Positions 12,101 to 27,100 of a stretch of 64,000 bases of DNA are shown here, piece by piece. Position 1 is the first letter of the stretch. Each line of letters starts with the position of its first letter. The position numbers were made by a program, and so were the translations under genes. The stretch comes from Hanleya hanleyi (Eukaryota; Mollusca; Polyplacophora; Lepidopleurida; Hanleyidae): assembly GCA_036873755.1 (NCBI GenBank), contig JAVTVY010051539.1, positions 186,001 through 250,000 of the forward strand, written 5' to 3'. The notes under the pieces are model-generated. The model searched no databases, had not been told where the DNA came from, and saw nothing but the letters and a program-made list of their open reading frames with translations.

Positions 12101-15100
12101 TTAAGTAACCAATACAAAAAATTGCTTTTGGTTATTTTAGACCTTGGGCAGAGGCACAGTGTGGCAGAGAGTTGAATTCTCTTTGGTATAGACTTGTACA
12201 TGTAGTTAGTTGTCAGTGAGACGGAGACATTTTTGGAGACATGTATCTTTGGTTTTGCAGGATGTGGTCACACATAACCGAAAACTAGCCAAGCAAAGAG
12301 AAAAGTCTGCATCCGTACCGAAGGGTCTGAAAGCATTGAGCAAGGGGAGTCGCGAGAGATTGGAGGCATACCAGCACCTGTTCTACCTGTTACAAACTAA
12401 CCCATCCTACCTAGCTAAACTTATCTTTGAAATGCCTCAGAGTAAAACCACAAAGTTCATGGAGTCTGTCATCTACTCGCTGTTCAACTACGGCTCCAAC
12501 CAGAGAGAGGAGTACCTGCTGCTTAGGCTGTTCAAGACGGCACTCGAGGAGGAAATCAGGTAAGTTCATATCATATCAATGTGTCATATCAGGTCAGTTC
12601 ATATCATGTCAATGTGTCATATCAGCTAGGTCAGTTCATATCCTGTCAATGTGTCATATCAGGTCAGTTCATATCATGTCAATGTGTCATATCTGGTCAG
12701 TTCATATCATGTCAATGTGTCATATCAGGTCAGTTCATATCATGTCAATGTGTCATATCAGGTCAGTTTATATCATGTCAATGTGTCATATCAGCTAGGT
12801 CAGTTCATATCATGTCAATGTGTCATATCAGGTCAGTTCATGTCATGTCAATGTGTCATATCAGGTCAGTTCATATCATGTCAATGTGTCATATCAGGTC
12901 AGTTCATATCATGTCAATGTGTCATAACAGGTCAGTTCATATCATGTCAATGTGTCCTATCAGGTCAGTTCATATCATGTCAATGTGCCATATCAGGTCA
13001 GTTCATATCATGTCAATGTATCATATCAGGTCAGTTCATATCATGTCAATGTGTCATATCAGGTCAGTTCATATCAAGCTCTCAATGTGTCCCATCAAGT
13101 CTGCTCATATAACCTCATGAATGTATTATACTATCATGTCCGTTCATATCAGTCATTAATGCATCATCATTTATGTATCCTGTTTTGTATCATTCATGTC
13201 CCGTTTATCATATGGGTCAGCTCATCACATCTAAGGCTTTAAATTACACACTAGACAACATTTAATATCATGCCCAAATTAGGCATGCTTCCAACAGAAG
13301 AGAGCTAAGGCCATCCTTAAAAATATGTTTGTTGGCTGTAACCCGACCCTACCTCAGGAAGTTGGGTCGGTAGGTAGGCAATTTTTTTTTTTTTTTTTAG
13401 ATCAGGTTTTCCTTTTGGGGAGGCTGGAAGAGGTTAGTGTGATTTAGTTCAGATACTAAGCAGGTCATTTGAAATATTCTTTTTGTCTGGCAGCAAAATT
13501 ATTTCAGTATAGAAAACTAGTTATCTTCAAGGTATAAAGCAAGATATTCTTAAATTCAGGCTTGTGTAACTGTTTTATTTCTTAGAAGACATCGACATCC
13601 TTGAACACATTCTTGCAAATGACTAGTGACTAGCTGGTCAAAAGAAATAATAATTTACATATACCACTACCAGACAAACTTTTGCCAAAATTGTGACAGG
13701 AAAGAAAAAAATCCTCTCAGTGTTATACAGAAGGTTGTTCATTACACCATTTGGAGTTGAGAAAATTACCTCAAATTAATCATTAACATCATTACTGCCC
13801 TTCCTCGTCGCAAATTTATGGTGTGCTTTTATTGAATACTTAGGTACTTCCTTTATTCAGATTAGAAATACATCGTAATTTAATTTACTGACAACAATGA
13901 GGCAAATACTAAGTTTCTAACCTGTGTCTTTTCGTGGAATTTAGTCCGAGGTGGAATTCTGACAAGCGTATTTGATGCCGACATCGGAACGTCAAAATTA
14001 AGCTGACGGCACCATCTAATTTGTCAAGACCGCTGAAGCCACCGACACTATATCCATGGCTTCATCGACATAGAGGGTTATAAAGTTTCCGTTAAACAAC
14101 AAAGCAGTATAGATTTTCTGCATTTAGGCACACTGAAGTCTTCTCGAATAAAAGTAGAAATCCAAACATCGTTGTTGTTGTAACATCGTCAGTCTCAGAA
14201 TCTGTCGGTGTACGGACCCACGTGGTGTAGACTAGTACCCAGCCACTGCGCATGACCCGCTATCGTCAATCGGCCCAACGTTATTAGACGACGGCGGCCA
14301 GTCTACCACGTGGTGATGGTGACAGTCCTAAACATTCTACGTTCCAAGTCGATTCGCGACAGAGCTCTTTATGGCAGGTTTTAATAACCAACCGTTTTGA
14401 AATATTTTTCCGATCCTGTGTGTTGCTGTTGCCTCTCGATGTGTTTATTGTCCTCTCGACTCTCCATCAAACCCAAACACAAAACAGAAGGGGGAACTTC
14501 CCGCCATATACACGTGGTCGACGAAAACTGCATTCCCCTACGGACTGAGCCATGGAGGATATGCCTTAAAAACGTGTGACATAAGCTCACATCGCCGACT
14601 ACTGGAGAGTGAAATCCTGCTTGCTTTTGCTAGGCGAACGTTTTACATACGTTTACACGAGAGAGGAGATAGGGGAGATAATTCTGACATTGCAAAATAA
14701 AATAAAAAGATGACCGGTTGGAAAATCGGCGAAAAAAGTTTCCAGTCGGCGGATTTTTGGACAGTCGGTCGGGTTACGCGCAACAAACTTATTTTTAAGG
14801 ATGGCCTAACAAATTGAACATTGGTGTTGAGACATGTTCAGGGAAATTTCTTATCAACATACCAAATTTATCTGTATTTGGAGATTTTCTGTAATTTCTT
14901 TACCACCCTGAAAACTCTGCTGCATCAAATAGAGGGTGTCCCCAGATTAAGAAGATCTGAAGCCCAGACATCATACATATCCCTTATCCCATCATGTCAA
15001 TTCATATCATATACGGCCGCTTCATCAGATTTTTGCATCTTACATCATTCATATTTTTTTATGGCCTGCCCAAAATTTTTATTTCAAAAATTAAGCTCGT

Positions 15101-18100
15101 TAAAGGATTTGTGGCTGAAAAAAAACCCCCGAGATCACAGGTCACAGTGACCCCGAATTCTGGAAATCATTATTAATCACATTTGTTTGTGCCAGTAGAT
15201 ACATTATGGGGAGACAATATGTCGCATACCAAAATTTAGTACCAAAAAGTTTAAGGTCACGGTGACCCCAAAATCAGTTTGTAACCGTAAACATGCATGT
15301 AATCGTACACAAATTCGTGAAAATCTGCCAGTTTCCAGATTTTTAATGCCAGGTAACTCCAGTCATACATTAAGGGAAGATGTTGTGTCATGTACCGAAA
15401 TGTAGGTCAAGGTCAAATGTTAAGGTCACTGTTCATCCAAAATCATTCAAAATCGATTGTTTTCTTTGTGCTAGATGATCCATTAGAGGAGACAATGTCT
15501 TGTGCGGGTGTATATTGAAGTCAGTGTTGGCTCTTGCTCATTTGCCATATAACAGCTGGTTATATTCATTTGACATGACGTTTAGGATTCCTAGACTTTT
15601 CCTTTCATTTCAAACATTGTGACGATTTCATTTCCAGTCAGTTGATATCACATCAGATTTGTGTGTCAATTATTACCCTTGGGGCAGTTTTGCCTGAAGG
15701 GTATTGCCGTCATCTGTCTGTCTGTCTTTCTTCTTCTCAAGAAGAATTATAGCCTAGCATTTATGCAGCTGGTGATGGATCAGAATCTTATTGATTGTGA
15801 CCTATTTTGTCAAGGTCAAGTTCTAGTATTTACAATATTTTTGAAGGATTAAAGCAAGGGTCTCCAAATTTATACAAACTATGCAACTGGAGATTGACTA
15901 TGTGCCCATTCCAGTTGACTGACCTATTGACCTATTTTTTCAGGGTCATAGACTGTTTATTATGATATAACATAACGCTGGACTCCCATCAAGCTTCCTG
16001 TCAGGGTATTATCTTCATCTGGACACGCGTTGGTTGTTAGGAGTTTCCATCTTGTGTTTACTGACTGTTGTTGGGTATGGCGCTGGTCATCGAGGATAGT
16101 GTTTTTGTGTCATGCGAACATCATACATTTGACGTCACAAAATCCTAGCTGTGCTTGCTCGGCCGCCACCTGAGACCGTCTGAATTTTGATTGGGTGGCC
16201 TGACAGGCTGACAACGAATGAAAATACATTAGGAAGGGTTGAAGGCTTGGAAACAGTGGAGGAACTTAACAAATTCAAGGGCTGTAACTCATGACGGTTA
16301 GATATGCCATGAAGAAATATAGCTAGGCTTTGGAAATGACTATATATACACCTGGCAATGCTCCAGAAGTGCTTTGAAGTTGACCGACCTTGATCTATTT
16401 TGTCCAGGTCAGATTCTATTTAGTACGATATATCTAAGGATTATATCTACATTGTTCAAATTTATACCACATATTCTTCTGATAATGGACCTGCAGTCAA
16501 TTGAATATGACTGATCTTGACCTAATTTCTAAAGGTCAAATTTTGTATGTTAAGTTCAAGATCTCCGAATTCATGTTCCACATGCAATTAAAGTCAGACT
16601 AGATAAGAAACTTGTGAAGATTACTGACCTTGATCTATTTTTCCAACGTAAAACTTACCTGATTGCAGTATTGAACAGCTGTTTAGAAGAGTGTAGCTAC
16701 GAATTCACTCATGCTCCAACTAGATCACATTTTTGTTAACCAAGTTGTCAAAGTTCTAAATAACTGATAGCTGAGGGGTATTAGGGTTCATTGGGCTATT
16801 TTCTCTTTAAATATCACATATCATCTCATCCATGTACATTTGCCATACTAGTTGATTGATTTGCCTGTTGTTTTGAATATGTACTCACCGTTCCAGGTAT
16901 TCACTCATGTCTGATGCCATGGTTTGCTGACCATTTCCAAAATCTAAATGAAGAAATATCTGATAATAATATTTCCAGTAGACAGGCATGGAACTGAACA
17001 GAAACATATTGCATTTTTTAACAATGGACAATATTACCCTGCCATGAACTGTTTGTGCAATACCTATTGTATTTGTACCAATATTATACTGACAATAATG
17101 GTATCAATATGCACATGTCCAATGCTTTTCTGAGCCCTTACACCTATATTCATGAATATCTCTGCATCTGCTCTGTGATAGTATGTTGAACATGCCTCAA
17201 CTCTTTGTCTTACTTTTCTCATGCATCTGTTTACGGCTGATATCATGCTGCAGGAGGATGTAAGTATAGCATGAACCCATGACACATCATCGTTATGTAG
17301 CTGTTCCAAGGGAGACTATTCTCTACACCCCTGTTGTGCATGCATTGACTTCATTACCTCCCTTGATGCGATGTACATGTATATGGAAGATACGTTATGC
17401 CACTTCCAAAATACAAACCCAAGTCCTACTGAAATATAAATTTCTACAATTTAACAATGTAAATGCAAGTTTAGCTCTGTCGTTTTCATTCTTCCCCTGT
17501 CTACCAACTCTGGAAGAAGACTGCATCAAAGTGCATCATGTCTATGAATTCTTGGTCAGATCTCCTTGTCCCTTCTGGAAACTAGCATGACATACCTATT
17601 ATTCACTGACATATCACCATAGACAAGTGGTTTCCAGTGTGAGAGATGGTAAAAACCACACTATATGCTGACAAACAGGCATTGTGTAATGATAGATGGC
17701 TCCCTGTCGACTATTTATTATTCCCCGACCGGGGTTAGAAAATATAGAATTGCTGTCTGTCCATGTCATTGTGTGTGTGTCATTAATTCTTGTTGTCACG
17801 ATCACTTTAAATATTGAGTCAATCCACTCCCAATATTCACTGAAGATATATTGGGAAAAGAGCTCTTATACTATTGCTATTGAGACCAATGGTCAAGGTC
17901 ACAGCACCCCATACTGAATCTATCATTTTCCATTCCGTATCTATAGAGGTTTGATTCCACAAACATCTCAATACTTTACAGATCCATGTGATATTAAAAT
18001 GACCTATTTATTTTTTAGATCAAATTCCAATCACTTCAAAGCTGATAATGGCTTGTCTATACAATATCTTGAGGTATTATGCACCAAAGTTCTCAAGTCA

Positions 18101-21100
18101 CCAGAGATTGTTGCTGATTAATGCCAAAGAAGCACTATTATCCTGGACCCTAAACAGGGGATTAGAATCAATGCCTCTGTATGTGTGCTTTATAAAATCT
18201 TGTTAGCATGATATCTCAGAAACAATCAGTTCCCTTCAAAGTATTACAGAAAATATATTGGACAAATGGCCACTATTCATATGAACGTCAAAGGTCAAGG
18301 TCATAGCACCACAAAACTGAATTTAACATTGTCTGAAATACATCTTAAACTTACATGTGTGATTGACCAAACATCTTGACACTTTACTGAAGTGTTATCC
18401 ATGTGATTCCAGTAGATCTATTTATTTTTAAGTCAAAGGTCAAGGTCATTACCCTCCAAGATGCCCAGATATTATTAACCAATCTTCTCAAAACTTCACA
18501 GCTGCATGGCACATTTGATTTTGAGGTCAATAGGTGAAAAGCCAAAATCACATCATCCCAAAACTTATAATTTACTTTATCTAGATTGTGTATCGAGTTA
18601 AAATCTACTGGATTCTTCAAGGGTACATCTGATTCCAAACAATCCCAATGATTTGTGTTTTGAAATTTTTAGCCATTGTCTATTTTGTATGTATGTAATT
18701 AAGAGCTCTAGCGGATGTTGGGGACATTTTTCTCTCGGTCTTATTACTGGATTAACCTAATAGTATATACATTTATGTAATATGAATGGAGGAGCCTGTG
18801 TACATTGACTGATACCCAGTGGGCAATATGTGAACTCACAGTTCTTGTTTGACAAGAGACTGCAGCCTAGTTATTCCTAAATAAAATTAATTTTAGTACA
18901 GGTAGCAGATTTTGCTTCTATTAGATGATGGGAAATACTTTTTGTAGAATTTTCTAACATTCGATCTACTATATAGTGACTTTTACAAAATCAAATAGCA
19001 ATCTAACCTGGAAAAAACAAGTCCCTACAAAGAAAATTGCATTCTGGGTTGAACCTATGTCTGTTAGAGCTATGAAGAAAAATTCCAGGGTTACTGTATA
19101 CTAGATCACATATAATATATACATGTAGCCCTCTGTGCATCCAAATTTAAGAAATGTGTTGTGCACTAACATTGTCAAGTAAATCAAATACATCCACATA
19201 GTATGAAGGTATCAGTATTCATTACGATGACCGCCTACACTGTGTATTGTATTTTTCAAATCTGCCGCACAAACTCTTTGCCATAAAAACACCTGTTGCC
19301 TTGTGCAATTTCATATTTGAAGTCGATTTCAGAGAACTAGTCAAATGCATTACGTAGAAGTCTTGTTTTGGGTGTGGGAATTATTTGCTTACTTAGATTC
19401 ATCGTATCCTATATGTAACATTGAGATAATATGTATGCAATAATGTCATCTGAAAATTGAGATGACAACTCAATAATATGTGTTCTTGATTGCTATAAAA
19501 CCTGGAAAGTCCTTGAATTTGATATTACAAATTTTTAGGCCTTGAAAGTACTAGAAATTTCAGGTGTTTGTCGGTAGGTCCTGTAAAGTCCTTGAATTTT
19601 AGCCTTGATAAAAAAATCCATTATTTGTTGCTGATTATGTTATTGTATGCCATTTGCGAGCATTCAAGTATTTAGAATGTGAGAAATCTCTGTGTATGTG
19701 ATGCTTGAAACTCATGAAAAAAAGTTGACATTTTTTGTCCCCTAGCTGCCACTAATAGAAGGGAGACTTGGAAATGCTATTTACCATCCGCCCCACCAAT
19801 GTTGTGAACGCGATATCTTGATAACAATTCAACCGTTCGACTCCAAACTTCACATCAGCGAGACAGCAGTTGCTATTGATTTTCACCGAGCTATGTAATC
19901 CAAGATGGCTGCCATCGTCGATCTTGAATTGTCTGTCCCACCCATGTTGTGAACACAATATCTTGAGAACAATTCCAACGATCGACTTCAAACTGGTGAC
20001 TCACTTCTCATCAGCGAGATGGCAGTTGCTATTGATTTTTACCAAGCTACGTAATCCAAGATGGCTGCCATCGTCGATCTTGAATTGTCTGTCCCACCCA
20101 TGTTGTGGACACGATATTTTGAGAACAATTCCACCGATAGACTTCAACCTTGGAGACTCACTTCACATAAGCAAGGCAGTGGTTGGTATTGAAAATGGCT
20201 GCTATTGGTCATCTTCGATTTTTGACACCCTTTTAGTATCTGTCCGTGTTGTGAATGTAATATCTTGAGAACAAATCAACCGATCAACTTCGAGCTTGAC
20301 AAATCGCTTCACTTCAGTGAAGCGGCAGTTGGTATTGATTTCCACCGAGCTGGGTTATCCAAGATGGTTGCCACCAGTCATCTTGAATTGTCTGTTCCAC
20401 CCATGTTGTGAATGCAATATCTTGAGAACAATTCGGCCAATCAACTTCAAATTGATATCTTTGATGCAATAGCTTGTATTATATCTTACTCCCATCAACA
20501 TTTTCTACACAAGATATATTTTATGGTGAGACTACTAGGTGTTGACATATATGCTTCCTGCAGATACTCCTCGGTGGGGCATCTGCTAGCTAGTTTGTTC
20601 AAGAAGGGTGGGGACACTGCCGAGGCTTATCATCGGCAAAACAACCCTGAAGCAGTTTACCCTCAATCATGTAAATGTGTGGGAAAAAATCGAACAACGG
20701 TAAATAAATCAGTTGATTACCGATCACATCTGTTTTAATACCTATGAAAAATATCCTTGGTTTTGTGCTAAAGAAAACAAACAGGTAGAGAAAATTAGGC
20801 TGCAGTCTATTGTGAAAAAAACAGTAGTCAGTACACTTATAATCAATTTGATCACAACAGGGCTCCCACTGGCCCTATGCTTCCCTATCTTTCCCTATAT
20901 ATATATTATTTTTTTTGTAGCTGAACCCCTATTTTTTTATATTTTATCAAATTTACCCTCATGTGCCCTAAAACCCCTATTTTTCTCTCAACTTTGATCC
21001 TATTGTTTTATAATCTGGCAAAAATATTGATGCAGTGATGAGTTACTTTGAATGGGCATAATTTCCTTGATATGAAATATATATGTATGTAACTGATAAT

Positions 21101-24100
21101 GTTAACTGCCCATGTTTGTCAAGGTAAATCAGTCCAAATAATTGTCTTGTACATTGTATACAGCCATTGACTGGGGGCTACATGTACTTTCATTCTGGAT
21201 GGCAATACATCAACATCTTAAGAAATGTAAATTGACATTTGATTAAAAGTTTATACAGTGAAGGATCTCAATTTCTTGATGTTTACGTTTCACTATTCGT
21301 TGTCTTTGGAGTATTTCACCCCTTGTCCTCCTACTAAAAGTTGTATGCTGTTTCCCTAGCATGAGGCATGGTTCACTTCCCCTCCTTCTTACCTCAATTA
21401 CTTGTCATGTAATGTAATCAGTGGCATGTCAGGTAATAAACACACCATGTGCATGAGCACACCCATCCTTCCCTGGTCCCTGATCTGTTGAGGAAAGTCT
21501 GGTTTCTTACCTCTTCTCATGCCATTCATTTATTTACATCAATTATGTCCAATTTATTACACAACCATGACTCTGTATTGCCAGAATGCATTTACAAATA
21601 TGATAGGGCAGATGTACATGTCCTTGAGAGGTGACACACTTCAGGCTATAGGTCAATGATAAATGTGGATGTGGTGGCACGCTTAACCACAGCACTGACT
21701 ACCTGAGCTAACAGCCCCAGTTGCCTGTTGGCTCGTTGGATAGCTCTCATTTGAGGCTGGGAGAAAAATATCACATTTGTTTGATAAATCATGCACAGTT
21801 TGGTCTGATGTGACACAGCCTAACAATTGATCAGAATTGCACTAAAACGGTATTGCAGTGCACTGTACATGTAATGTATGTTGACTATTGTTTCTCAAGT
21901 TCTGACGCCCAGTCCAGCCCATATTCTGAGTAAGTACAATATTAGTGGGAGAGGTAGCAGGAACACAACTGGGCTGGGTGGTGCTTAGTTGGTTCGTCGT
22001 GATATAGCTGAATTATTGTTGAAAGCGACGTTAAATTCTATTCACTCACTCATTTAATGGGAGAGAAATTCTTTTGGAAATCCATTGGAGGCACCCCAAT
22101 TACCCTGGTATGGTCACATGCACATGTGAGGGAATTCTATTTCTCATTTATTATTGCACATATTGCTGCACAATGGGAATATTGATTTGCAAAAGGTGAA
22201 TATCAAACTCCAATATATCAGCAACGATTTGAAGTATTTTATCTGTGGTAAATGGCATTTTACTCACAATTGTGAGTGCTTACTTTGTCCAAAAGTGACC
22301 CTGGACAATTTGGGTCCCCCTTTAATTCCTTAGTGTACATCTTCATATATATAACTTACATACATACATTTTATACAAACCCCTGGACTGTTTGGGTTAC
22401 TCTTTAATTCCTTAGTGTACATCTTCATGCAACAGCTTACTGCTGTAATGTACATCTCCATACATCAAGGTGATAATTTACTGCTGATATCCATACTTCA
22501 ATGCGATACCTTACTGCAGGAATGTGTACATTCATACACATCAGTTGTTCTTCAAAACATGAAGCTGTGATGGTGAGGACGTTTGGACTGGCCTTGCACA
22601 TAAGCTTTTTAGTTGCAAATCTTGTATGGGGAATAAACCCTCAGAAGCTTGCTTGAAGAAGTTTGGTTCAATATCATAAAAGAGATGTCAACATACAGTT
22701 CATGAATCCATATGATATTATGCCAAAGTTGATGACTTTCAGCAGACATATGCCTGCCCAGAGTTGGACATATTATGTATTGGTGGTTTCCCTCCGTCCC
22801 CTCATGTCCTATCTATGTGTCGCGTACCAAAATAGAGTTCAGAGGTCTAGAGTCACTGGCCTAAAACTCAGGAAATGATTGAGCCGTTTGTGTCTGGCCT
22901 ATATCTGTGACAGTTTTCTATCCACAGTTGCAATTTTTCGTGAGTGGCTACATCAGGTGGAGATGATGTGTTGCGTACTAAAAATCATAGCTTTCTTTTC
23001 CACGGGAATTCCCATCAGCACAGAATAAATCCCGTAAAATTCCAGCTATTTCTATACGAATTTCAGATATGGATTCCCACAGAGAATCTGGTTAGATTCC
23101 CATAATCTTTTTCAAAAGGAAGACCTGAAAATTATTGAGGTCAAAGGTAACTGTGGTCTAAATGTCAGGAGAAAATTGAGAATTGCTACTGTTTGTGATT
23201 GGATTCAGGAAAAGATTTGTCACATACCAAAATTGAGGTCAAGGTTAAAGGTCACTGTGACCCTAAACGAGGAAATCAATAAAGTCACATTTTTTGTTTT
23301 TTATCAGTATAGATACATTAGGGAGAGTGAGAGAAATGTTACATACCAAAATTGAGGTGAATGTCAAAGATCAGACTTTCTGTAACCCCAAAATCAGGAA
23401 ATCATTGAAAATTGCAATTAATTCTGTGTGTTACAGGATACATTAGGCCAGGGCAGACGATGTGTTGTGTGGCTGTATATTGAAGTCAGTTTTGGCTTTT
23501 GTTCAATCTGTCGCTAACCAGGTTCTTCTTTCACCCATCTCTCAATCCTTCAAGTTCCGTTTTTTCTGCGATAACTGTGAACACATAACATGTGGTACCA
23601 TACTAATTATAAGGTGTCTCCAACTCTCTGAGCTCTAGTTTGAGTTACATGTAAGATGCATTGGGAACATAGGATGTTCTGATAATTGGTAGCAAATTTG
23701 CATCAGAACACTTACTACAGTGTACATGTTTTTATCTTATCTTCAAATACTCGTCATGAATGATTTACTGAATCAGAGAAATTAAAATATTTAACATACA
23801 CACACAGGCCCCATGGTTAGGATCCCTGCTGTGGCATAAAATTCTTGTGGTGTTCAATATTACTCTCTATTTAATATAATGTTGAAAAGAGCTGTTCAGG
23901 CAAAGTTACTTATCGGGCTTGGCATTGCTGATTGCAGGCAAAGTTAGTTATTGGCCTCTTATTGCTGATTGCAGGCTCAGTTAGTTATTGGCCTCAGCAT
24001 TGCTGATTGCAGGCAAAGTTACTTATCAGTCTGGGCATTGTTGATTGCAGGCAATGTTAGTTATTGGCCTCAGCATTACTGATTGCTGTGGCTGTTACTG

Positions 24101-27100
24101 AGGGGACTACTATTCTTCTGATCATTCAGTTCGAGGAAGATAAAAGTGTGTCAAAAATTATACTGGTAGCTCAGTACTATCAAACTGAGTGTTCTTCCAA
24201 TAGAACTAACAAACTGATCTCCTGTGGTATGATTTCAGTTCCAAGGTGGACAAGATGACAGATATTGTGACTGGTAACCCCATGGTCGTGAAGATGATCG
24301 TAGGCTTCAACAGGTGACCCATACTTCCTGCATTCATTGTTTATGCGATTTTGTGGAGAATGTTATTTTATCCTCTATTTTGTCACACATTTTAAACAAC
24401 CATAAGGTTTCATATAGTATGTACAATGTAAATGGGAGACCATCTGGAGATCTCAAATAATAGGGAGCAGACCAGTAGAAATAAAAAAAAAAATCCAATT
24501 GAAATCTCTCTATAACAGTTTGTGCCACTGGAGAATATTTCTGATATCTTGTGTTCAAGAAAAATCTCACAGTTGAGTCATATGACACAGAACATGTATA
24601 TTGTACAGTATAGGCACTTTCCAATTACCCACTCCACAGCTGGTCATCTGCTTGACACCCACAGCAAAGGATAGTTCAGAGAGGCATGTGTGATATATTT
24701 GAACATCCACTAATTCTGAGAACAAACACCAATCACCCAATACCTTTCAGACCATTTATACATGAGCTCTGGACAGAGAATCTGATCTCCAGAGAATCTG
24801 ACATGTCTAAATTAGGTAGCCAAAAATGTACATAGGATTTCCCGAGATAATATACCCTGATTTTCTGCGGGTATATATATCAGACTCCCGGCCCTTTTCT
24901 AACGGCGTGCAGGGGACTAGGTAATTGGAAAGAGGCTTACTCTATACTGCGATCTCAAACATGCTGAAGAAGTTGAGATTGAGATACTTATTTTTACATA
25001 TTTCAGGAACCAGCGAGGTCAGAATGCCCTACGTGACATGTTGAACCCTCTAATCAAAGATGTGTTAGAGGACAAGAACATGAGAATCAACACAAACCCC
25101 GTGGATGTGTACAAGGCCTGGGTGAACCAGACAGAGACTCAAACAGGACAGGCCAGGTAAATTCTACCATTGGATGAATGCTCATTATCAGGACAGGCCA
25201 GGTAAACTCTACCATTGGAGGAGTGGATATCCAATCTCTCCCCAATCCCTGTCCATGTACCCAGTCTTGGGTATCCAATCTCCTCCCAATCCCTGTCCAT
25301 ATACTCAGTGGGTATCTAATCTCTCCCCAATCCCTGTCCATGTACTCAGTCATGGGTATCCAATCTCCCCCCAATCCCTGTCCATATACTCAGTGGGTAT
25401 CTAATCTCTCCCCAATCCCTGTCCATGTACTCCGTGAGTATCCAATCTCTCCCCAATCCCTGCCCATATACTCAGTGGGTATCCAATCTCTCCCCAATCC
25501 CTGTCCATGTACTCCGTGAGTATCCAATCTCTCCCCAATCCCTGTCCATATACTCAGTGGGTATCCAATCTCCCCAATCCCTGTCCATGTACTCAGTGAG
25601 TATCCAATCTCTCCCCAATCACTGTCCATGTATTCAGTGGGTATCCAATCTCTCCCCAATCCCTGTCCATATACTCAGTGGGTATCTAATCTCTCCCCAA
25701 TCCCCGTCCATGTACTCAGTGAGTATCCAATCTCTCCCCAATCCCTGTCCATATACTCAGTGGGTATCCAGTCTCTCCCCAATCCCTGTCCATATACTCA
25801 GTGGATATCTAATCTCTCCCCAATCCATGTCCATATACTCAGTGGGTATCCAATCTCTCCCCTCCCAATCCCTGTCCATATACTCAGTGGGTATCCAATC
25901 TCTCCCCAATCCCTGTCCATGTACTCAGTGGGTATCCAATCTCCCCCCAATCCCTGTTCATGTACTCAGTAGGTATCCAATCTCTCCCAAATCCACGGGT
26001 GGTTGGGTGGGCACGGGTTCCTGTTGCTTCAATGCATTTTGCTGAGAAGCAACAGGAACTTGATATTGATAATGCGATGTCTAGCACTGTAATATCACTT
26101 GTCTTTATTGCACCGTGTGTCTTGTGTGCTATCCTCAGTGTTTTATGGGGTTGATAGGGGGAGTCTGGTTCCTTGCTGCTTCAAAGATTTCTTCTTTGGA
26201 GTAGCAGGAACGCAACTTGGCTGGGTAGTGCTTGCTTGGTTTGTCGCGATATGACTGAAACAAAGTTGAAAGTGACGTTAATCCTATTCACTCACTCACT
26301 CTCCCCAATCCCTATCCATGTACTCAGTTCGTATCCAATCTCTTCCCAATCACTGTCCATGTACTCAGTCATGGGTATCAAATCTCTCCCCAATCCCTGT
26401 CCAGATACTCAGCGGGCATCCAGTCTCCCCCCAATCCCTGTTCATGTACTCAGTGGGTATCCAGTCTCTCCTCAATCCCTTACCATGTACTCATTGGGTA
26501 TCCAATCTCTCTCTCCAATCCCTGTCCATGTACTCAGTGGGTATCCAATCTCTCTCCAATCCCTGTCCATGTACTCAGTGGGTATCCAGTCTCTCCCCAA
26601 TCCATGTCCATGTACTCAGTGGGTATCCAGTCTCTCCCCAATCCCTGTCCATGTACTCAGTGGGTATCCAATCTCCCCCCAATTCATGTACTCAGTGGGT
26701 ATCCAGTCTCTCCCCAATCCATGTCCATGTACTCAGTGGGTATCCAGTCTCTCCCCAATCCCTGTCCATATACTCAGTGGGTATCCAGTCTCTCCCCAAT
26801 TCATGTACTCAGTGGGTATCCAGTCTCTCCCCAATCCATATCCATGTACTCAGTGGGTATCCAATCCCTGCCCATATACTCAGTGGGTATCCAGTCTCTC
26901 CCCAATCCATGTCCATGTACTCAGTGGGTATCCAATCTCTCCCCAAGCCCTGTCCATATACTCAGTCATGGTATCCCTCTTGCAATTAAAAATTCCATTT
27001 AAATTTCAGAGAAGTAGTCTAATTTGAGAGAATAATTATGATACTTTCTTAAATGTAAAATATAAAACTTATTTTAATATACTTAAACATTTATTTAAGT

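Noticed and set aside
12581..13120. Long open frames (179 and 153 residues) of SYQVSSYHVNV repeats
   Set aside because: They come from a 33 bp minisatellite in an intron; all three frames are open and the unit contains a splice-donor copy, so they are not protein-coding.
25087..27027. Long open frames on both strands, up to 284 residues
   Set aside because: Artefacts of the 40 bp TATCCAATCTCTCCCCAATC array; they run through a SINE and overlap in several frames.
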